From assembly GCF_900156335.1 (NCBI RefSeq), contig NZ_FTMZ01000005.1, positions 124,001 to 188,000 on the forward strand: DNA of 64,000 nt. Direction: 5' to 3'. Position 1 is the stretch's first letter, and each line of letters starts with the position of its first letter. Of this stretch, positions 16,612 to 27,811 are shown piece after piece. Position numbers and translations under genes: made by a program. Under the pieces are notes generated by a model. The model was not told where the DNA came from. It searched no databases and saw only the letters and a program-made list of their open reading frames with translations. The DNA comes from Sphaerotilus natans. Lineage in GTDB: Bacteria; Pseudomonadota; Gammaproteobacteria; Burkholderiales; Burkholderiaceae_C.

Positions 16612-16669
16612 GGCAGGGCCGTCCGGCCCGCAGCCGGCAGCGACAGTGGAAAAAGGCCACAATTGTCGG

Positions 16670-17110
16670 ATGTTTGCCCCCAGCCAGAACGACGTCCGGA
16701 CATTCTTCTGCGAGGCTTGGCGCAAGTCGCGCGCCGGCGAGCCGCTCTCGCCGATCGAGACGCTTGCATCGCAGTGGATCGAGCTCCACCCCGAATACCA
16801 CGCCGACCTGGCCGACCTGCCCGCCGCGCTGGCCGCCGTCTACCAGGTCGAGGACGGCCGCACCAACCCCTTCCTGCACCTGTCGATGCACCTGAGCATC
16901 AGCGAGCAGGTCTCGATCGACCAGCCGCGCGGCATCCGCCAGGCGGTCGAGCTGCTGGCGGCCCGGCGCGGCGACCTGCACGCCGCGCAGCACGAGGTGA
17001 TGGACTGCCTGGGCGAGATGATCTGGGCCTCGCAGCGCAGCGGCCAGCCGCCCGATCCGCACGCCTACCTCGACGGGGTTCGCCGCCGCGCCACCGCCGA
17101 CCGCGGCTGA
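16670..17110 (+). CDS. DUF1841-family protein
   Basis: A 146-residue soluble protein beginning MFAPSQNDVRTFFCEAWRKS, with ELHPEYHADL and NPFLHLSMHLSISEQVSID, the conserved core of DUF1841 found widely in beta- and gammaproteobacteria. Function unknown. Histidine- and acid-rich motifs suggest a small helical fold, but no activity can be claimed. Divergent from the nitroreductase gene and 16 nt upstream of the efflux pump gene. Confidence 0.85.
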   Translation: MFAPSQNDVRTFFCEAWRKSRAGEPLSPIETLASQWIELHPEYHADLADLPAALAAVYQVEDGRTNPFLHLSMHLSISEQVSIDQPRGIRQAVELLAARRGDLHAAQHEVMDCLGEMIWASQRSGQPPDPHAYLDGVRRRATADRG

Positions 17111-17126
17111 AGCGGCAGATCGCCCC

Positions 17127-18362
17127 ATGAACGCCACCTCCCCCGCCGCCACCGCCGTGGCCCGCCCGGCCGACCTGATCATCGCCATCGCGCTGGCGCT
17201 GCTGCTGGGCCTGCAGCCGGTCTCGACCGATCTCTACCTGCCGGCGCTGCCGGGCATCAAGACCGAGCTGGGCGCCTCGATGGCCGCCACCCAGCAGACC
17301 ATGGCGGCGCTGCTGCTGGCCTTCGGCTTCGGCCAGCTGGTCTGGGGCCCGGTGGCCGACCGCTTCGGCCGCCGGCCGGTGCTGCTGGTGTCGCTGTCGG
17401 CCTATCTGCTCTCCAGCCTGGCGGCGGCCACCGCGGCCGACATCCAGGCGCTGATCGCCACCCGCATCGTGCAGGGCGCGGCGATGTCGGGCGCGGTGGT
17501 GGTGGCGCGCGCGATGGTGCGCGACCTCTACCAGCCCAGCGAGGGCATGCGCATCATGTCGCTGGGCATGTCGGGCCTGGGGCTGATCGCGCTGTCCAGC
17601 CCGCTGCTGGGCGGCCTGGTGACCGGCTGGTTCGGCTGGCGCGCCAGCTTCGTGACCATCGCGCTGATCGTGCTGGGCGCGCTGCTCTTCGTCGCGCTGC
17701 GTCTGCCCGAGACGATCCGCGAGCGCAATCCACGCGCGCTGCAGCCGGGCCCGCTGCTGCAGAGCTGGGGGCGCATCCTGCGCCACCCGACCTTTCTCGG
17801 CTGGTCCGGGCTGACCGCCGCGACCTACGGCGGCCTGTTCCTCTTCCTGTCGGGCTCGTCCTTCGTCTACATGCAGGTGCTGGGCCTGAGCGCGACCCAG
17901 TACGGCCTGGCGCTGTGCAGCAGCTCGGTGGCCTATCTGGCCGGCACGGTGGTGTGCCGGCGCTGGCTGGTGCGCCACGGCCCGACCGGCGCGGTGCGCC
18001 GCGCCGCACTGATCTCGCTGGCCGGCGGCCTGTCGATGACCGCCCTGGCGCTGGCCGGCGTGCAGACGGTCTGGGCGGTGCTGCTGCCGCAGCTGGCCTA
18101 CGCCTTCGGCCACGGCACGCACCAGCCCTGCGGCCAGGCCGGCGTGGTCGGGCCCTTCCCGCAGCAGGCGGGCATGGCTTCGGCGCTGTCGGGCTTCATC
18201 CTGGCGGCGACCGCCTTCTTCCTGGGCCAATGGCTGGGCGGCGCGCTCGACGGCACCACCCGGCCGCTGGCCTGCGGCGTGGGCGCGGCCTCGGTGGCGG
18301 TGGCGCTGATCGGCTGGACGGCGGTGCAGCGCCACGGCCTGCCGGCGGAGAAGACCGCATGA
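17127..18362 (+). CDS. Bcr/CflA-family MFS drug efflux transporter
   Basis: A 411-residue inner-membrane antiporter with twelve predicted membrane spans. The family motifs are [15 protein letters not shown] in the first loop, the MFS motif [14 protein letters not shown], and [19 protein letters not shown]. These mark the Bcr/CflA drug-export group. Its stop overlaps the miaA start by 4 nt (ATGA), so the two are coupled. Confidence 0.9.
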   Translation: MNATSPAATAVARPADLIIAIALALLLGLQPVSTDLYLPALPGIKTELGASMAATQQTMAALLLAFGFGQLVWGPVADRFGRRPVLLVSLSAYLLSSLAAATAADIQALIATRIVQGAAMSGAVVVARAMVRDLYQPSEGMRIMSLGMSGLGLIALSSPLLGGLVTGWFGWRASFVTIALIVLGALLFVALRLPETIRERNPRALQPGPLLQSWGRILRHPTFLGWSGLTAATYGGLFLFLSGSSFVYMQVLGLSATQYGLALCSSSVAYLAGTVVCRRWLVRHGPTGAVRRAALISLAGGLSMTALALAGVQTVWAVLLPQLAYAFGHGTHQPCGQAGVVGPFPQQAGMASALSGFILAATAFFLGQWLGGALDGTTRPLACGVGAASVAVALIGWTAVQRHGLPAEKTA

Positions 18363-19335
18363 GCACCGCCCCGGTGCTGGTGATCGCCGGGCCGACCGCC
18401 TCCGGCAAGACCGGCGCGGCGCTGGCGCTGGCGCGGGCGGCGCGCTCGCGCGGCCTGCCGCCGGTGGAGATCATCAGCGTCGATTCGGCGCTGGTCTACC
18501 GCGGCATGGACATCGGCACCGCCAAGCCCACGCCGGCCGAGCGGGCCGAAGTGCCGCACCACCTGATCGACCTGATCGAGCCGACCGCCGCCTACTCGAC
18601 CGCCGAGTTCGTCGCCGACGCGCGCCGGCTGATCGGCGAGATCCGCGCGCGCGGCGCCGAGCCGGTGCTCGCCGGCGGCACGATGCTCTACCTGAAGGCG
18701 CTGTTCGACGGCCTGGACACGCTCCCGCCTGCCGACGCCGCGCTGCGCGCCGAGCTCGACGCGCAGGCCGCGCGGATCGGCTGGCCGGCGATGCACGCCG
18801 AGCTGGCGCGCATCGACCCGACCACCGCCGCGCGGCTGGCGCCCAACGACGCCCAGCGCATCCAGCGCGCGCTGGAGGTCTGGCGCCTGAGCGGCCAGCC
18901 GCTGTCGGCCTGGCACACCGATCGCTTCGACCGCGCCCGCGTGGCCGAGGCCGCGCGCCCGGACGAATTCCGGCTGCTGTCGCTGGAGCCGCAGGACCGC
19001 GCCTGGCTGCATGCGCGCATCGCGCAGCGCTTCGAGGCGATGCTGGCCGAGGGCTTCGTGCCCGAGGTCGAGCGGCTGCGCGCGCGCGGCGACCTGGATC
19101 CCGGCCTGCCCTCGATGCGCTGCGTCGGCTACCGCCAGGCCTGGGAGGCGCTCGACGGCCTGTGGCCCGCCTCCGAGCTGGCCGAGCGCGGCATCGCCGC
19201 GACCCGCCAGCTCGCCAAGCGCCAGCTCACCTGGCTGCGCAGCATGCCCCAGCGCGAGGTGATCGCCGCCGACGGGCCCGACCCGGTCGGCGCGGTGCTG
19301 GCGCGCGGCCTGCCGCTGCTGGAGGCGCGTGCGCG

Positions 19336-19339
<4 letters not shown>
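18359..19339 (+). CDS. miaA: tRNA dimethylallyltransferase MiaA
   Basis: Adds the dimethylallyl group to A37 of tRNAs that read U-starting codons. The 326-residue protein has the P-loop AGPTASGKT, the [16 protein letters not shown] motif with the catalytic Asp, HHLIDLIEP and the tRNA-binding GYRQAWEAL segment. Normal length. Usually linked to mutL in gammaproteobacteria; here it sits between a drug pump and an ABC ATPase gene with 4-nt overlaps on both sides. Confidence 0.96.
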
Positions 19340-20013
<674 letters not shown>

Positions 20014-20036
20014 GCCCGCCCGAGCGGCCTGCAACC

Positions 20037-20897
20037 TCAGCCGCCGAGCGACAGCGGCAGCGTGTGCACCCGGTCGCGGCCGGCGCGCTTGGCGTCGTAG
20101 AGCGCCTGGTCGGTGGCGCGGATCAGCGCATCCAGCGTCGGCGTGGCCGCGCTCATCGCCACCACCCCGAGGCTGATGGTCACCGGCACCTGCAGCGGAT
20201 GCTGCGGATCGCGCAGCCCGGCCTGCACCGCCTGGCGCATGCGCTCGGCCAGCCGCACCGCCTCGCGCTGGCCGGTCTCGGGCAGCAGCACGATGAACTC
20301 CTCGCCGCCGAAGCGCGCCAGCAGATCGGTGCGCCGCAGCGTCGCCGCGCAGGTCTGCGCGATCTCGACCAGCAGCCGGTCGCCGGTCTGGTGGCCATGC
20401 TCGTCATTGACGCGCTTGAAATGATCGACATCGATCAGCACCAGCGCCAGCGATCGGCCATGGCGGGTGGCGCGCTCGAACTCCAGCGCGGCCTGCGTCA
20501 TGAACCAGCGGCGGTTGCGCACGCCGGTCAGCGCGTCGGTCAACGCCAGCTGCTCGGCGCGGCTGCGCGCCTGGTCGAGCGCGACGATCAACCGCAGCGT
20601 GATGCCCGCACCCAGCCCGGCGATCGGCACCGGCAGCAGCGTGGCCAGCAGCAGCGAGCGGGTGCTCAGCGGCCAGCCCGCCAGCCAATGCCACAGCACA
20701 TCGAGCAGCACCGACAGCAGCACGCTGGAGCCGACGATGGCCAGCGTGGCCTGCCTCACCCCGATCCGGTGGACCCAGTCGGCCAGCCGGTCCATCCACG
20801 GACCGAAGCCAGTCGGCAGACGCGGTGCCGCCTCGACCGGCTCGCCCGCCGTCGCCGGATGGGCCGGGTTGGCCGGATGGGCCTGGGGATCGTTCAT
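20037..20897 (-). CDS. Membrane-anchored diguanylate cyclase (GGDEF)
   Basis: A 286-residue protein that should make cyclic di-GMP. Two or three membrane spans (residues about 50-105) precede a GGDEF domain starting LTDALTGVRNRRWFMTQA. The active-site loop is GGEEF, and RRTD five residues before it is a product-inhibition I-site. No periplasmic sensor domain is visible beyond the short membrane part. It lies in reverse orientation between an ABC ATPase and its probable permease, with a proline/alanine-rich N-terminus. Confidence 0.9.
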   Translation of the reverse strand: MNDPQAHPANPAHPATAGEPVEAAPRLPTGFGPWMDRLADWVHRIGVRQATLAIVGSSVLLSVLLDVLWHWLAGWPLSTRSLLLATLLPVPIAGLGAGITLRLIVALDQARSRAEQLALTDALTGVRNRRWFMTQAALEFERATRHGRSLALVLIDVDHFKRVNDEHGHQTGDRLLVEIAQTCAATLRRTDLLARFGGEEFIVLLPETGQREAVRLAERMRQAVQAGLRDPQHPLQVPVTISLGVVAMSAATPTLDALIRATDQALYDAKRAGRDRVHTLPLSLGG

Positions 20898-20998
20898 GTT
20901 CTTGGATTGAATCTGGAACGCGGGTCAGGTACTGCTGCGGATTGTGCGCTCAAATCTGCTCACAAACGGTACCGAACCGTTGCAATGCAGACACGCCT

Positions 20999-23584
20999 GT
21001 GACGACCTCGCCCGCCCCCTCGCCACTTCCGATGCGCCGGAGTCGACCGGCTGGCGCCCTGCCCCTGCTGCTGACGCTGATCGCGCAGGAGATGCGCCAC
21101 CATCCCGGCCGGGTCGCGGTGGCGCTGCTGGCGGTCGCGCTGGGCGTGGCGCTGGCCTTTGCGGTGCACCTGATCAATGCTTCGGCGCTGGCCGAATTCG
21201 GCCAGGCGGTGCGCACCGTCAACGGCCAGCCGGATCTGGAGCTGCGCCCGGCAGGTGCCCGGCAGCTCGACGAAGCGCTGTATGCGCAGGTCGCGGCGCG
21301 GCCTGAGGTGGCGCTGGCCAGCCCGGTGATCGAGATCGACACGGTCGCGCTGGACGCGGGCGGGCGCAAGCGCGGCCTGCGGGTGATCGGCCAGGACATG
21401 CTGGTGGCCGCGGCGCTGGCACCGGCCCTGCTGCCGCGGCCCGATCCGGCGCTGCGCGAGGCCTCGGGGGACGCGCCCCGGCTGGCGGCGCTCGATCCGG
21501 ATCGGCTGTTCCTGAACCCGGCGGCGCAGCGCCTGTTCGGCGTGACCCCGGGGGGCACGCTGCGGGTGCAGAGCGGCGGCCGGCTGGTGGCGCTGACCGT
21601 GAGCGGCTCGGTGGCGGCCGACACCTCGCCGCTGGCGGTGATCGACATCGCGGGCGCGCAGGCGCATTTCGACCGGCTCGGCCAGCTCGGCCGCATCGAC
21701 CTGCGCTTGGCGCCCGGCGCCGACCGCGCGGCCCTGCTGGCGGCGCTCGGCCCCGGCGTGCGCGCCGCCGCGCCGGACGAGGCGGCGCAGCGCGTCTCCA
21801 ACCTGTCGCAGGCCTACCGGGTCAACCTGACGGTGCTGGCGCTGGTGGCGCTGTTCACCGGCGCCTTCCTGGTGTTCTCGGTGCAGTCGCAGGCGGTGGC
21901 CAAGCGGGTGCCGCAGCTCGCGCTGCTGGGCGTGATCGGCATGACCGGCCGCGAACGGCTGGCGCTGGTGCTGCTGGAGTCGGCGCTGCTGGGTAGCGTG
22001 GGCGCGCTGATCGGCCTGGCGCTGGGCGCCGGGCTGGCGCTGCTGGCGCTGCAGGTGCTCGGCGGCGATCTGGGCAGCGGCCTGCTCGGCGGCGGTGCAC
22101 CGGCGCTGCAGTGGTCCGGCAACGCGGCGGCGGTCTATGGCGGCCTGGGCCTGCTGGCGGCGCTGGCCGGGGGCTGGCAGCCGGCGCAGGTGGCCGCCCG
22201 GCTGGCCCCGGCCCAGAGCCTCAAGGGCCTGGGCGGCGAGGATCTGCAGGCGCGCCGCCCCTGGCTGGGCCCGCTGCTGCTGGCGCTGGGCGTGGCGCTG
22301 GCCTTCGCGCCGCCCTGGCAGGGCCTGCCGCTGGGCGCCTATGCGGCGGTGGCGCTGCTGCTGGTGGGCGGCATCGTCACCGTGCCGCTGCTGGTGGGCG
22401 GGGTGCTGGGCCGCCGGCCCGGTGCGCGCCAGCCCATCCTGCTGCTGGCGCTCGAGCGTGCCCGCGACCAGCGCGACAGCGCCACCATCACGGTGGCCGG
22501 CGTGGTCGCCAGCCTGGCGCTGTCGGTGGCGCTGACGGTGATGGTGGCGAGCTTCCGCGACTCGGTCACCGGCTGGCTCGACGAGGTGCTGCCGGCCGAT
22601 CTGTACGCGCGCACCGCCGCCACCCTGGCCCAGGCCGACGGCGCCTATCTGGAGCCGGACTTCGTGCGGGCCGCCGCCGCCCTGCCCGGCGTGGCGCGGG
22701 TGCAGGCGCAGCGCATCGTGCCGGTCGACCTGGATCCGGCACGGCCGCCGCTGGCGCTGATCGCCCGCGAGATCGGCGACGCCCGGCGCACGCTGCCGCT
22801 GGTGGGCGAGCCGGCCGAGCCGGTCGGCGACGGCCGCCCCGAGATCTGGGCCAGCGAAGGCGCGGTCGCGCTGCACGGCCTGGCGCCGGGCCGGGTGCTG
22901 GCGCTGCCGCTGCCCGACGGCCGCCGCATCGAGGTGCGGGTGCGTGGCGTCTGGCGCGACTACGCCCGCCAGAGCGGCGCGCTGGCGATCGAGCGCGACA
23001 CCTGGCAGCGCCTGAGCGGTGACCGGCGGGTCAACGACCTGGCGCTGTGGCTGGCGCCCGGCACCGATCCCGGCGCGGTGCAGGCCGGCCTGCGCGCGCT
23101 GGCGGCCGATGCGGCGCTGCTGGAGATCGCCTCGCCGGCGCAGATCCGCGCCACCTCGCTGGCGATCTTCGACCGCAGCTTCGCGGTGACCTACTGGCTG
23201 CAGGCGGTGGCGATCGTCATCGGCCTGTTCGGCATCGCGGCGAGCTTCTCGTCGCAGGTGCTGGCGCGCCGGCGCGAGTTCGGCGCGCTGCAGCATCTGG
23301 GCATGGCGCGCCGCCAGGTGCTGGCGCTGGTCTGCGCCGAGGGCGCGGTGTGGACCGGCTTCGGCGCGCTGCTCGGGCTGGCGCTGGGGCTGGCGGTCAG
23401 CGTGGTGCTGGTGCATGTGGTCAACCCGCAGAGCTTTCACTGGACGATGGAGATGGCCCTGCCCTGGGGCCGGCTGGCCGCGCTGGCCGCAGCGGTGCTG
23501 ATCGCCGGCACGCTGACGGCCTGGATCGCCGGCCGGGCTGCCGCCTCGCGCGAAATGGCGCTGGCCGTCAAGGAGGACTGGTGA
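20999..23584 (+). CDS. FtsX-family ABC transporter permease
   Basis: An 861-residue export permease with the MacB/LolCE-like architecture of the AttFG type. There is an N-terminal membrane anchor (GRVAVALLAVALGVALAFAV), a periplasmic domain, a first FtsX block around residues 275-360, further membrane segments, a second periplasmic domain, and a C-terminal FtsX block beginning FAVTYWLQAVAIVIGLFGIA. The GTG at 20999 is used; an ATG at 21032 (MRRSRPAGALP) is equally possible. It is coupled to the AttH-like gene downstream and probably works with the ATPase at 19336. Confidence 0.87.
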   Translation: MTTSPAPSPLPMRRSRPAGALPLLLTLIAQEMRHHPGRVAVALLAVALGVALAFAVHLINASALAEFGQAVRTVNGQPDLELRPAGARQLDEALYAQVAARPEVALASPVIEIDTVALDAGGRKRGLRVIGQDMLVAAALAPALLPRPDPALREASGDAPRLAALDPDRLFLNPAAQRLFGVTPGGTLRVQSGGRLVALTVSGSVAADTSPLAVIDIAGAQAHFDRLGQLGRIDLRLAPGADRAALLAALGPGVRAAAPDEAAQRVSNLSQAYRVNLTVLALVALFTGAFLVFSVQSQAVAKRVPQLALLGVIGMTGRERLALVLLESALLGSVGALIGLALGAGLALLALQVLGGDLGSGLLGGGAPALQWSGNAAAVYGGLGLLAALAGGWQPAQVAARLAPAQSLKGLGGEDLQARRPWLGPLLLALGVALAFAPPWQGLPLGAYAAVALLLVGGIVTVPLLVGGVLGRRPGARQPILLLALERARDQRDSATITVAGVVASLALSVALTVMVASFRDSVTGWLDEVLPADLYARTAATLAQADGAYLEPDFVRAAAALPGVARVQAQRIVPVDLDPARPPLALIAREIGDARRTLPLVGEPAEPVGDGRPEIWASEGAVALHGLAPGRVLALPLPDGRRIEVRVRGVWRDYARQSGALAIERDTWQRLSGDRRVNDLALWLAPGTDPGAVQAGLRALAADAALLEIASPAQIRATSLAIFDRSFAVTYWLQAVAIVIGLFGIAASFSSQVLARRREFGALQHLGMARRQVLALVCAEGAVWTGFGALLGLALGLAVSVVLVHVVNPQSFHWTMEMALPWGRLAALAAAVLIAGTLTAWIAGRAAASREMALAVKEDW

Positions 23585-24732
23585 CCCTGATCCCGCTGCT
23601 GCATCCGCTTTCGCGCCGCGCGCTGCTGCGCGCCGCCGCGCTAGCCACGCCGCTGCCGGCCGTGGCCGCGGCGCCGGCCGGCGTGCGCCCGCGTGCGCTG
23701 GTCTTTCCGGCCGACTTCGGCGCCCATCCCGACACCCGCACCGAATGGTGGTACGCCACCGGCTGGCTGGCCGACCCGGCCCGGCCCGACGAGCCCAGCC
23801 ACGGCTTTCAGGTGACCTTCTTCCGCTCGCGCACCGCGCTGGCGCAGCGCCAGCCGCCGCATCCGAGCGCGTTTGCCGCGCGGCAGCTGATCTTCGCCCA
23901 TGCCGCGCTGACCGATCTGGGCGCGCGGCGCCAGCACCATGACCAGCGCATCGCCCGTGAAGGCTTCGGCCGCGCCGGCGCTGCCCTCGGCGACACCCGC
24001 GCCACGCTCGGCGACTGGCATCTGACACGCGAGGCCGGCAGCGACAGTGGGTCGAGCCTGTACCGCGCCCGGGTCGGCTCGGCCGCGCTGGGCGGCACGC
24101 TGACGCTGGTGCTGCGCACGACGCAGTCGCTGCTGCTGCAGGGCCATGCCGGCTTTTCACGCAAGGGCCCGGATCCGGAGCAGGCCAGCCACTACTACAG
24201 CCAGCCGCAGCTGGCGGTCGAGGCGCGCTGGCAGCCCGAGGGGGCGCCGGCCGTCGCACGCACGCTGACCGGCCGCGGCTGGCTCGACCATGAGTGGAGC
24301 GAGACGCTGCTGCACCCGCAGGCGGTCGGCTGGGACTGGATCGGCATGAACCTGGACGATGGCAGCGCGCTGACCGCCTTCCGGCTGCGCCGCGCCGACG
24401 GCAGCACGCTGTGGGCCGGCGGCTCCTGGCGCCGCGCCGGCCAGACGCCAGCGCAGGCCCAGGCCTTCGGCCCGGACGAGGTGCGCTTCACGCCCGGCCG
24501 CCGCTGGAGCAGCGCGGCCACCGGCGCACGCTATCCGGTCGAGTGGCAGGTCGAGACACCGGCCGGTCGCTGGACGGTGCAGGCCCTGCTCGACGCGCAG
24601 GAGCTCGACAGCCGCAGCAGCACCGGCACCGTCTACTGGGAAGGCCTGAGCGCGCTGCTCGGGCCCGACGGCCGCCGCGCCGGGCTGGGCTACCTCGAGA
24701 TGACCGGCTATGCCGGCCGGCTGGCGCTGTAG
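23581..24732 (+). CDS. AttH/CrtC-like lipocalin-fold protein, Tat-exported
   Basis: A 383-residue protein of the carotenoid 1,2-hydratase/AttH family. It starts at a GTG overlapping the permease stop by 4 nt. The N-terminus carries SRRALLRAAAL followed by a hydrophobic stretch and AAAPAG, a plausible twin-arginine signal. Family motifs are TEWWYATGWL, FQVTFFRSRT and WLDHEWSETLLHPQAVGWDW. AttH-like proteins commonly follow an ABC ATPase and FtsX permease. Their role in surface or lipid-linked export is known only in outline. Confidence 0.87.
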   Translation: MTLIPLLHPLSRRALLRAAALATPLPAVAAAPAGVRPRALVFPADFGAHPDTRTEWWYATGWLADPARPDEPSHGFQVTFFRSRTALAQRQPPHPSAFAARQLIFAHAALTDLGARRQHHDQRIAREGFGRAGAALGDTRATLGDWHLTREAGSDSGSSLYRARVGSAALGGTLTLVLRTTQSLLLQGHAGFSRKGPDPEQASHYYSQPQLAVEARWQPEGAPAVARTLTGRGWLDHEWSETLLHPQAVGWDWIGMNLDDGSALTAFRLRRADGSTLWAGGSWRRAGQTPAQAQAFGPDEVRFTPGRRWSSAATGARYPVEWQVETPAGRWTVQALLDAQELDSRSSTGTVYWEGLSALLGPDGRRAGLGYLEMTGYAGRLAL

Positions 24733-24744
24733 CGCCGAGCCCTC

Positions 24745-25800
24745 TCAGGACGCAGCGGCAAGGCGGGAGGTGCGCGCCGTCGCTGCCGGCGAGTCTGCCT
24801 CTCCGGCATGCCCAATCTCGGCGACGATGCCGTTGACCCGGTTGATTGCCTGCACGATGTCGCCCATCGTGACCCCGGCGCGCTCGACCAGTGCCGAGCC
24901 TTGCTCGACGCGGCCGACGCTGGTGCCGATCAGCGACTTGATCTCGCGTGCGGCCTCGGCGCTGCGCTGCGATAGCAGCCGCACCTCGGCAGCGACCACC
25001 GCGAATCCCCGGCCCTGATCGCCGGCCCGCGCGGCCTCCACCGCCGCGTTGAGTGCAAGGATGTTGGTCTGGAAAGCGATCGAGTCGATGACACCGGTGA
25101 CATCGCTGATCTTGCGCGACGACTCGGTGATGCCCTGCATCGTCTGCACCACATCCTGCATCAGCTCGCCGCCCCGCGCGGCAACATCGGCGGCCTCGCC
25201 CGCCAGCTGATTGGCTTCGTGCTGGGCGCTCATCAACTCGCTGGTCCGCGCCTGGACACGCGCCTCGAGCTCGTGGTGCAGCTGGCCCAGACGCTCGTTG
25301 GCCTCCTGCATCTCGGCGGTCCGTGCCGCCACGCGCTCCTCGAGCTCGGCGTTGAGGCGGCGAACCTCCTGCTCGGCACGGTCGCACTCCTGCATGCGAC
25401 GCTCGAGATCGTCGTGCACTGCCTGCCACTGGGCCGGCCCCGGCAGCGCGATCGCCTTGGGCACCAGTCCCACCAGCACGATGGCCGTGCCGACCGAGGC
25501 CAGCGCCGTCACCGCCTTGATGAGGCCGGCTGCCAGATAGTCGGGATTCCAGATCGTCCACAACGACATCACGTGCGTGGCGCCACAGGCCAGGATGAAC
25601 ACCCCGAACAGGGTGAAGACCCAGCCGAACTGCAGGTCCTTGCGCCCACGCACCAGCTTGATCAGCAGCAGAGGAATGGCCGCGTAGGCCAGCGCGGTGA
25701 CCGCATCGGAGATCACATGCAGGGCCAGCAGATCAGGCCGCCATGACAGGCAATAGCCATGCGGAACCATCTTGCCGAGCGTGTTGGCAATATCGACCAT
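24745..25800 (-). CDS. Chemoreceptor-like protein with ethylene-receptor-type membrane domain
   Basis: A 351-residue membrane signal transducer. Residues about 25-115 hold three membrane spans resembling the plant ETR1 ethylene-binding domain: Asp32, Tyr39, Pro43, Ile69, Cys72 and His76 line up without gaps (constant offset of 7) with ETR1 Asp25, Tyr32, Pro36, Ile62, Cys65 and His69. The last two are the copper ligands, seen here in CGATH. A coiled coil (about 135-200) follows instead of HAMP, then an MCP signalling domain with the hairpin tip [20 protein letters not shown]. It ends soon after the tip region, so the C-terminal helix is shorter than usual. Ligand binding is inferred, not shown. 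Confidence 0.85.
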   Translation of the reverse strand: MVDIANTLGKMVPHGYCLSWRPDLLALHVISDAVTALAYAAIPLLLIKLVRGRKDLQFGWVFTLFGVFILACGATHVMSLWTIWNPDYLAAGLIKAVTALASVGTAIVLVGLVPKAIALPGPAQWQAVHDDLERRMQECDRAEQEVRRLNAELEERVAARTAEMQEANERLGQLHHELEARVQARTSELMSAQHEANQLAGEAADVAARGGELMQDVVQTMQGITESSRKISDVTGVIDSIAFQTNILALNAAVEAARAGDQGRGFAVVAAEVRLLSQRSAEAAREIKSLIGTSVGRVEQGSALVERAGVTMGDIVQAINRVNGIVAEIGHAGEADSPAATARTSRLAAAS

Positions 25801-26014
25801 GAAAGCCTCGGGAGGAGTCAGGGGAGGGATGTAGAGCAACTGGCTGGCCCGTGGCGCGCGGCGAGACGAGCTTCGGCGCACCTGCTGCAGCTGACCACGG
25901 ATGATCGGACGTGACCTTATTGCTAGGATGCCCGCGCCAGCCGGACAAGAACTGCCCGATTGCGATGCCATTTCGCCTGCTCGACCGGCATGAACCGCTT
26001 CCCCTCGCCGCCTG

Positions 26015-27811
26015 ATGAGTGCAGACCGCCCCGATCGCCCCGCCGCCCCCACCGCCCGCCCGCTGGCGGCGCTGCGCCCCTTCTTCGCCCCCTACCGACC
26101 TCAGCTCCTGCTGGCGGCGATCTTTCTGCTGCTGGCGGCTGTCAGCACGCTGCTGCTGCCCTTCGCGCTGGGCACGCTGGTCGACCGCGGTCTGATCGCG
26201 GCCGATCCCGGCGACCGCATCATGGCGCTGCGCGAGCACTTCCTGGCGCTGTTCGCGGTCGGCGCGGCGATCGGGGTGTTCTCGGCGGCGCGCTACTACA
26301 TGGTGAGCTGGCTGGGCGAGCGCATCACCGCCGACCTGCGCTCGGCCATCTACGCGCATGTCATCCGCCAGAGCCCGGCCTTCTTCGAGACCACCCGCGG
26401 CGGCGAGGTGCTGTCGCGGCTGACCACCGACACCACGCTGGTGCAGACGGTGGTGGGCTCGAGCCTGTCGATGGGGCTGCGCCATCTGGTCACCGGCCTG
26501 GGCGCGCTGACCGTGCTGATCCTGACCCATCCAGGCGTGATGCTGCCGGTGCTGGGCGTGCTGATGCTGGTGGTGCTGCCCACGCTGCTGGTGGGCCGGC
26601 GGGTGCGCCGGCTCAGCCGCGCCAGCCAGGACCGGGTGGCCGACACCAGCGCGATCGCCGCCGAGGTGATCGCTGCCATCCCGGTGGTGCAGGCCTTCGG
26701 CCAGGAGGGGCGCGAGGCCCGGCGCTACCGCGACGCGGCCGAGGCGGCCTTCGAGACCGCCGGGCGGCGCTCGCGCATGCGCGCGCTGATGATGGCCTTC
26801 ATGATGACCGCCACCTTCGGCGCGGTGCTGTGGGGCCTGCACCAGGGCACCGGCGCGGTGCTGCGCGGCGAGCTCTCGGCCGGGCATCTGGGCCAGACCG
26901 TGGTCTATGTGGCGCTGCTGGTGGGCAGCGTGGCGGTGCTGTCGGAGGTCTGGGGCGACCTGCTGCGCGCCGCCGGCGCCACCGAGCGCCTGATGGAGCT
27001 GCTGGCCGAGCGCTCGCCGGTGCAGGACCCGCCCGCGCCACGCCGGCTGCCGCCCGCGACCGGCGGCGCGGCGCTGAGTCTGCGCGGCGTGGTCTTCCAC
27101 TATCCGTCGCGGCCCGACCGCGCCGCGCTGGCCGGCATCGACCTGGAGATCCGCCCCGGCGAGACGATCGCGCTGGTGGGTCCCAGCGGCGCGGGCAAGA
27201 CCACGCTGCTGCAGTTGCTGCTGCGCTTCCATGATGTCGATGCCGGCGCGGTCGAGATCGACGGCGTCGACGTGCGCGATCTGGCGCTGGCCGACCTGCG
27301 CGCGCGCATCGGCCTGGTGCCGCAGGACAGCACGATCTTCGCGGCCGACGCGATGGAGAACATCCGCTACGGCCGCCCCGACGCCAGCGACGAGGCGGTC
27401 TTCGCCGCCGCGCGGGCCGCGCAGGCCGACGGCTTCATCCGCGCGCTGCCCGAGGGCTACCGCACCTTCCTGGGCGAGCGCGGCGTGCGGCTGTCGGGCG
27501 GCCAGCGCCAGCGCATCAGCATCGCGCGCGCCATCCTGGCCGACGCCCCGCTGCTGCTGCTCGACGAGGCCACCAGCGCGCTCGACGCCGAAAGCGAGCA
27601 TCTGGTGCAGAGCGCGCTGGACGCCGCCATGAAGAACCGCACGACGCTGGTGATCGCGCACCGGCTCGCCACGGTCCAGCGTGCCGACCGGATCATCGTG
27701 CTGGACAATGGCATGATCGCCGAACAGGGGCGGCACGCCGAACTGGTCCTGCGCGGAGGACTCTATGCCCGGCTGGCTGCCATGCAATTCCAATCCAGCG
27801 CCACGACATGA
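26015..27811 (+). CDS. ABC exporter (fused membrane-ATPase, MsbA/ABCB type)
   Basis: A 598-residue half-transporter. Six membrane helices (residues about 30-310) precede the ATPase with Walker [10 protein letters not shown], signature [15 protein letters not shown], Walker [13 protein letters not shown] and H-loop IAHRLAT. Typical of lipid, drug or peptide exporters that work as dimers. Its stop overlaps a PilZ gene by 4 nt, an unusual coupling that hints at cyclic di-GMP-linked control. Divergent from the chemoreceptor-like gene across 214 nt. Confidence 0.9.
   Translation: MSADRPDRPAAPTARPLAALRPFFAPYRPQLLLAAIFLLLAAVSTLLLPFALGTLVDRGLIAADPGDRIMALREHFLALFAVGAAIGVFSAARYYMVSWLGERITADLRSAIYAHVIRQSPAFFETTRGGEVLSRLTTDTTLVQTVVGSSLSMGLRHLVTGLGALTVLILTHPGVMLPVLGVLMLVVLPTLLVGRRVRRLSRASQDRVADTSAIAAEVIAAIPVVQAFGQEGREARRYRDAAEAAFETAGRRSRMRALMMAFMMTATFGAVLWGLHQGTGAVLRGELSAGHLGQTVVYVALLVGSVAVLSEVWGDLLRAAGATERLMELLAERSPVQDPPAPRRLPPATGGAALSLRGVVFHYPSRPDRAALAGIDLEIRPGETIALVGPSGAGKTTLLQLLLRFHDVDAGAVEIDGVDVRDLALADLRARIGLVPQDSTIFAADAMENIRYGRPDASDEAVFAAARAAQADGFIRALPEGYRTFLGERGVRLSGGQRQRISIARAILADAPLLLLDEATSALDAESEHLVQSALDAAMKNRTTLVIAHRLATVQRADRIIVLDNGMIAEQGRHAELVLRGGLYARLAAMQFQSSATT

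Noticed and set aside
20960-24259. Long minus-strand frame opposite the FtsX permease and AttH-like genes
   Set aside because: Low-complexity Arg/Gln/His composition and full overlap with well-supported plus-strand genes mark it as a shadow.
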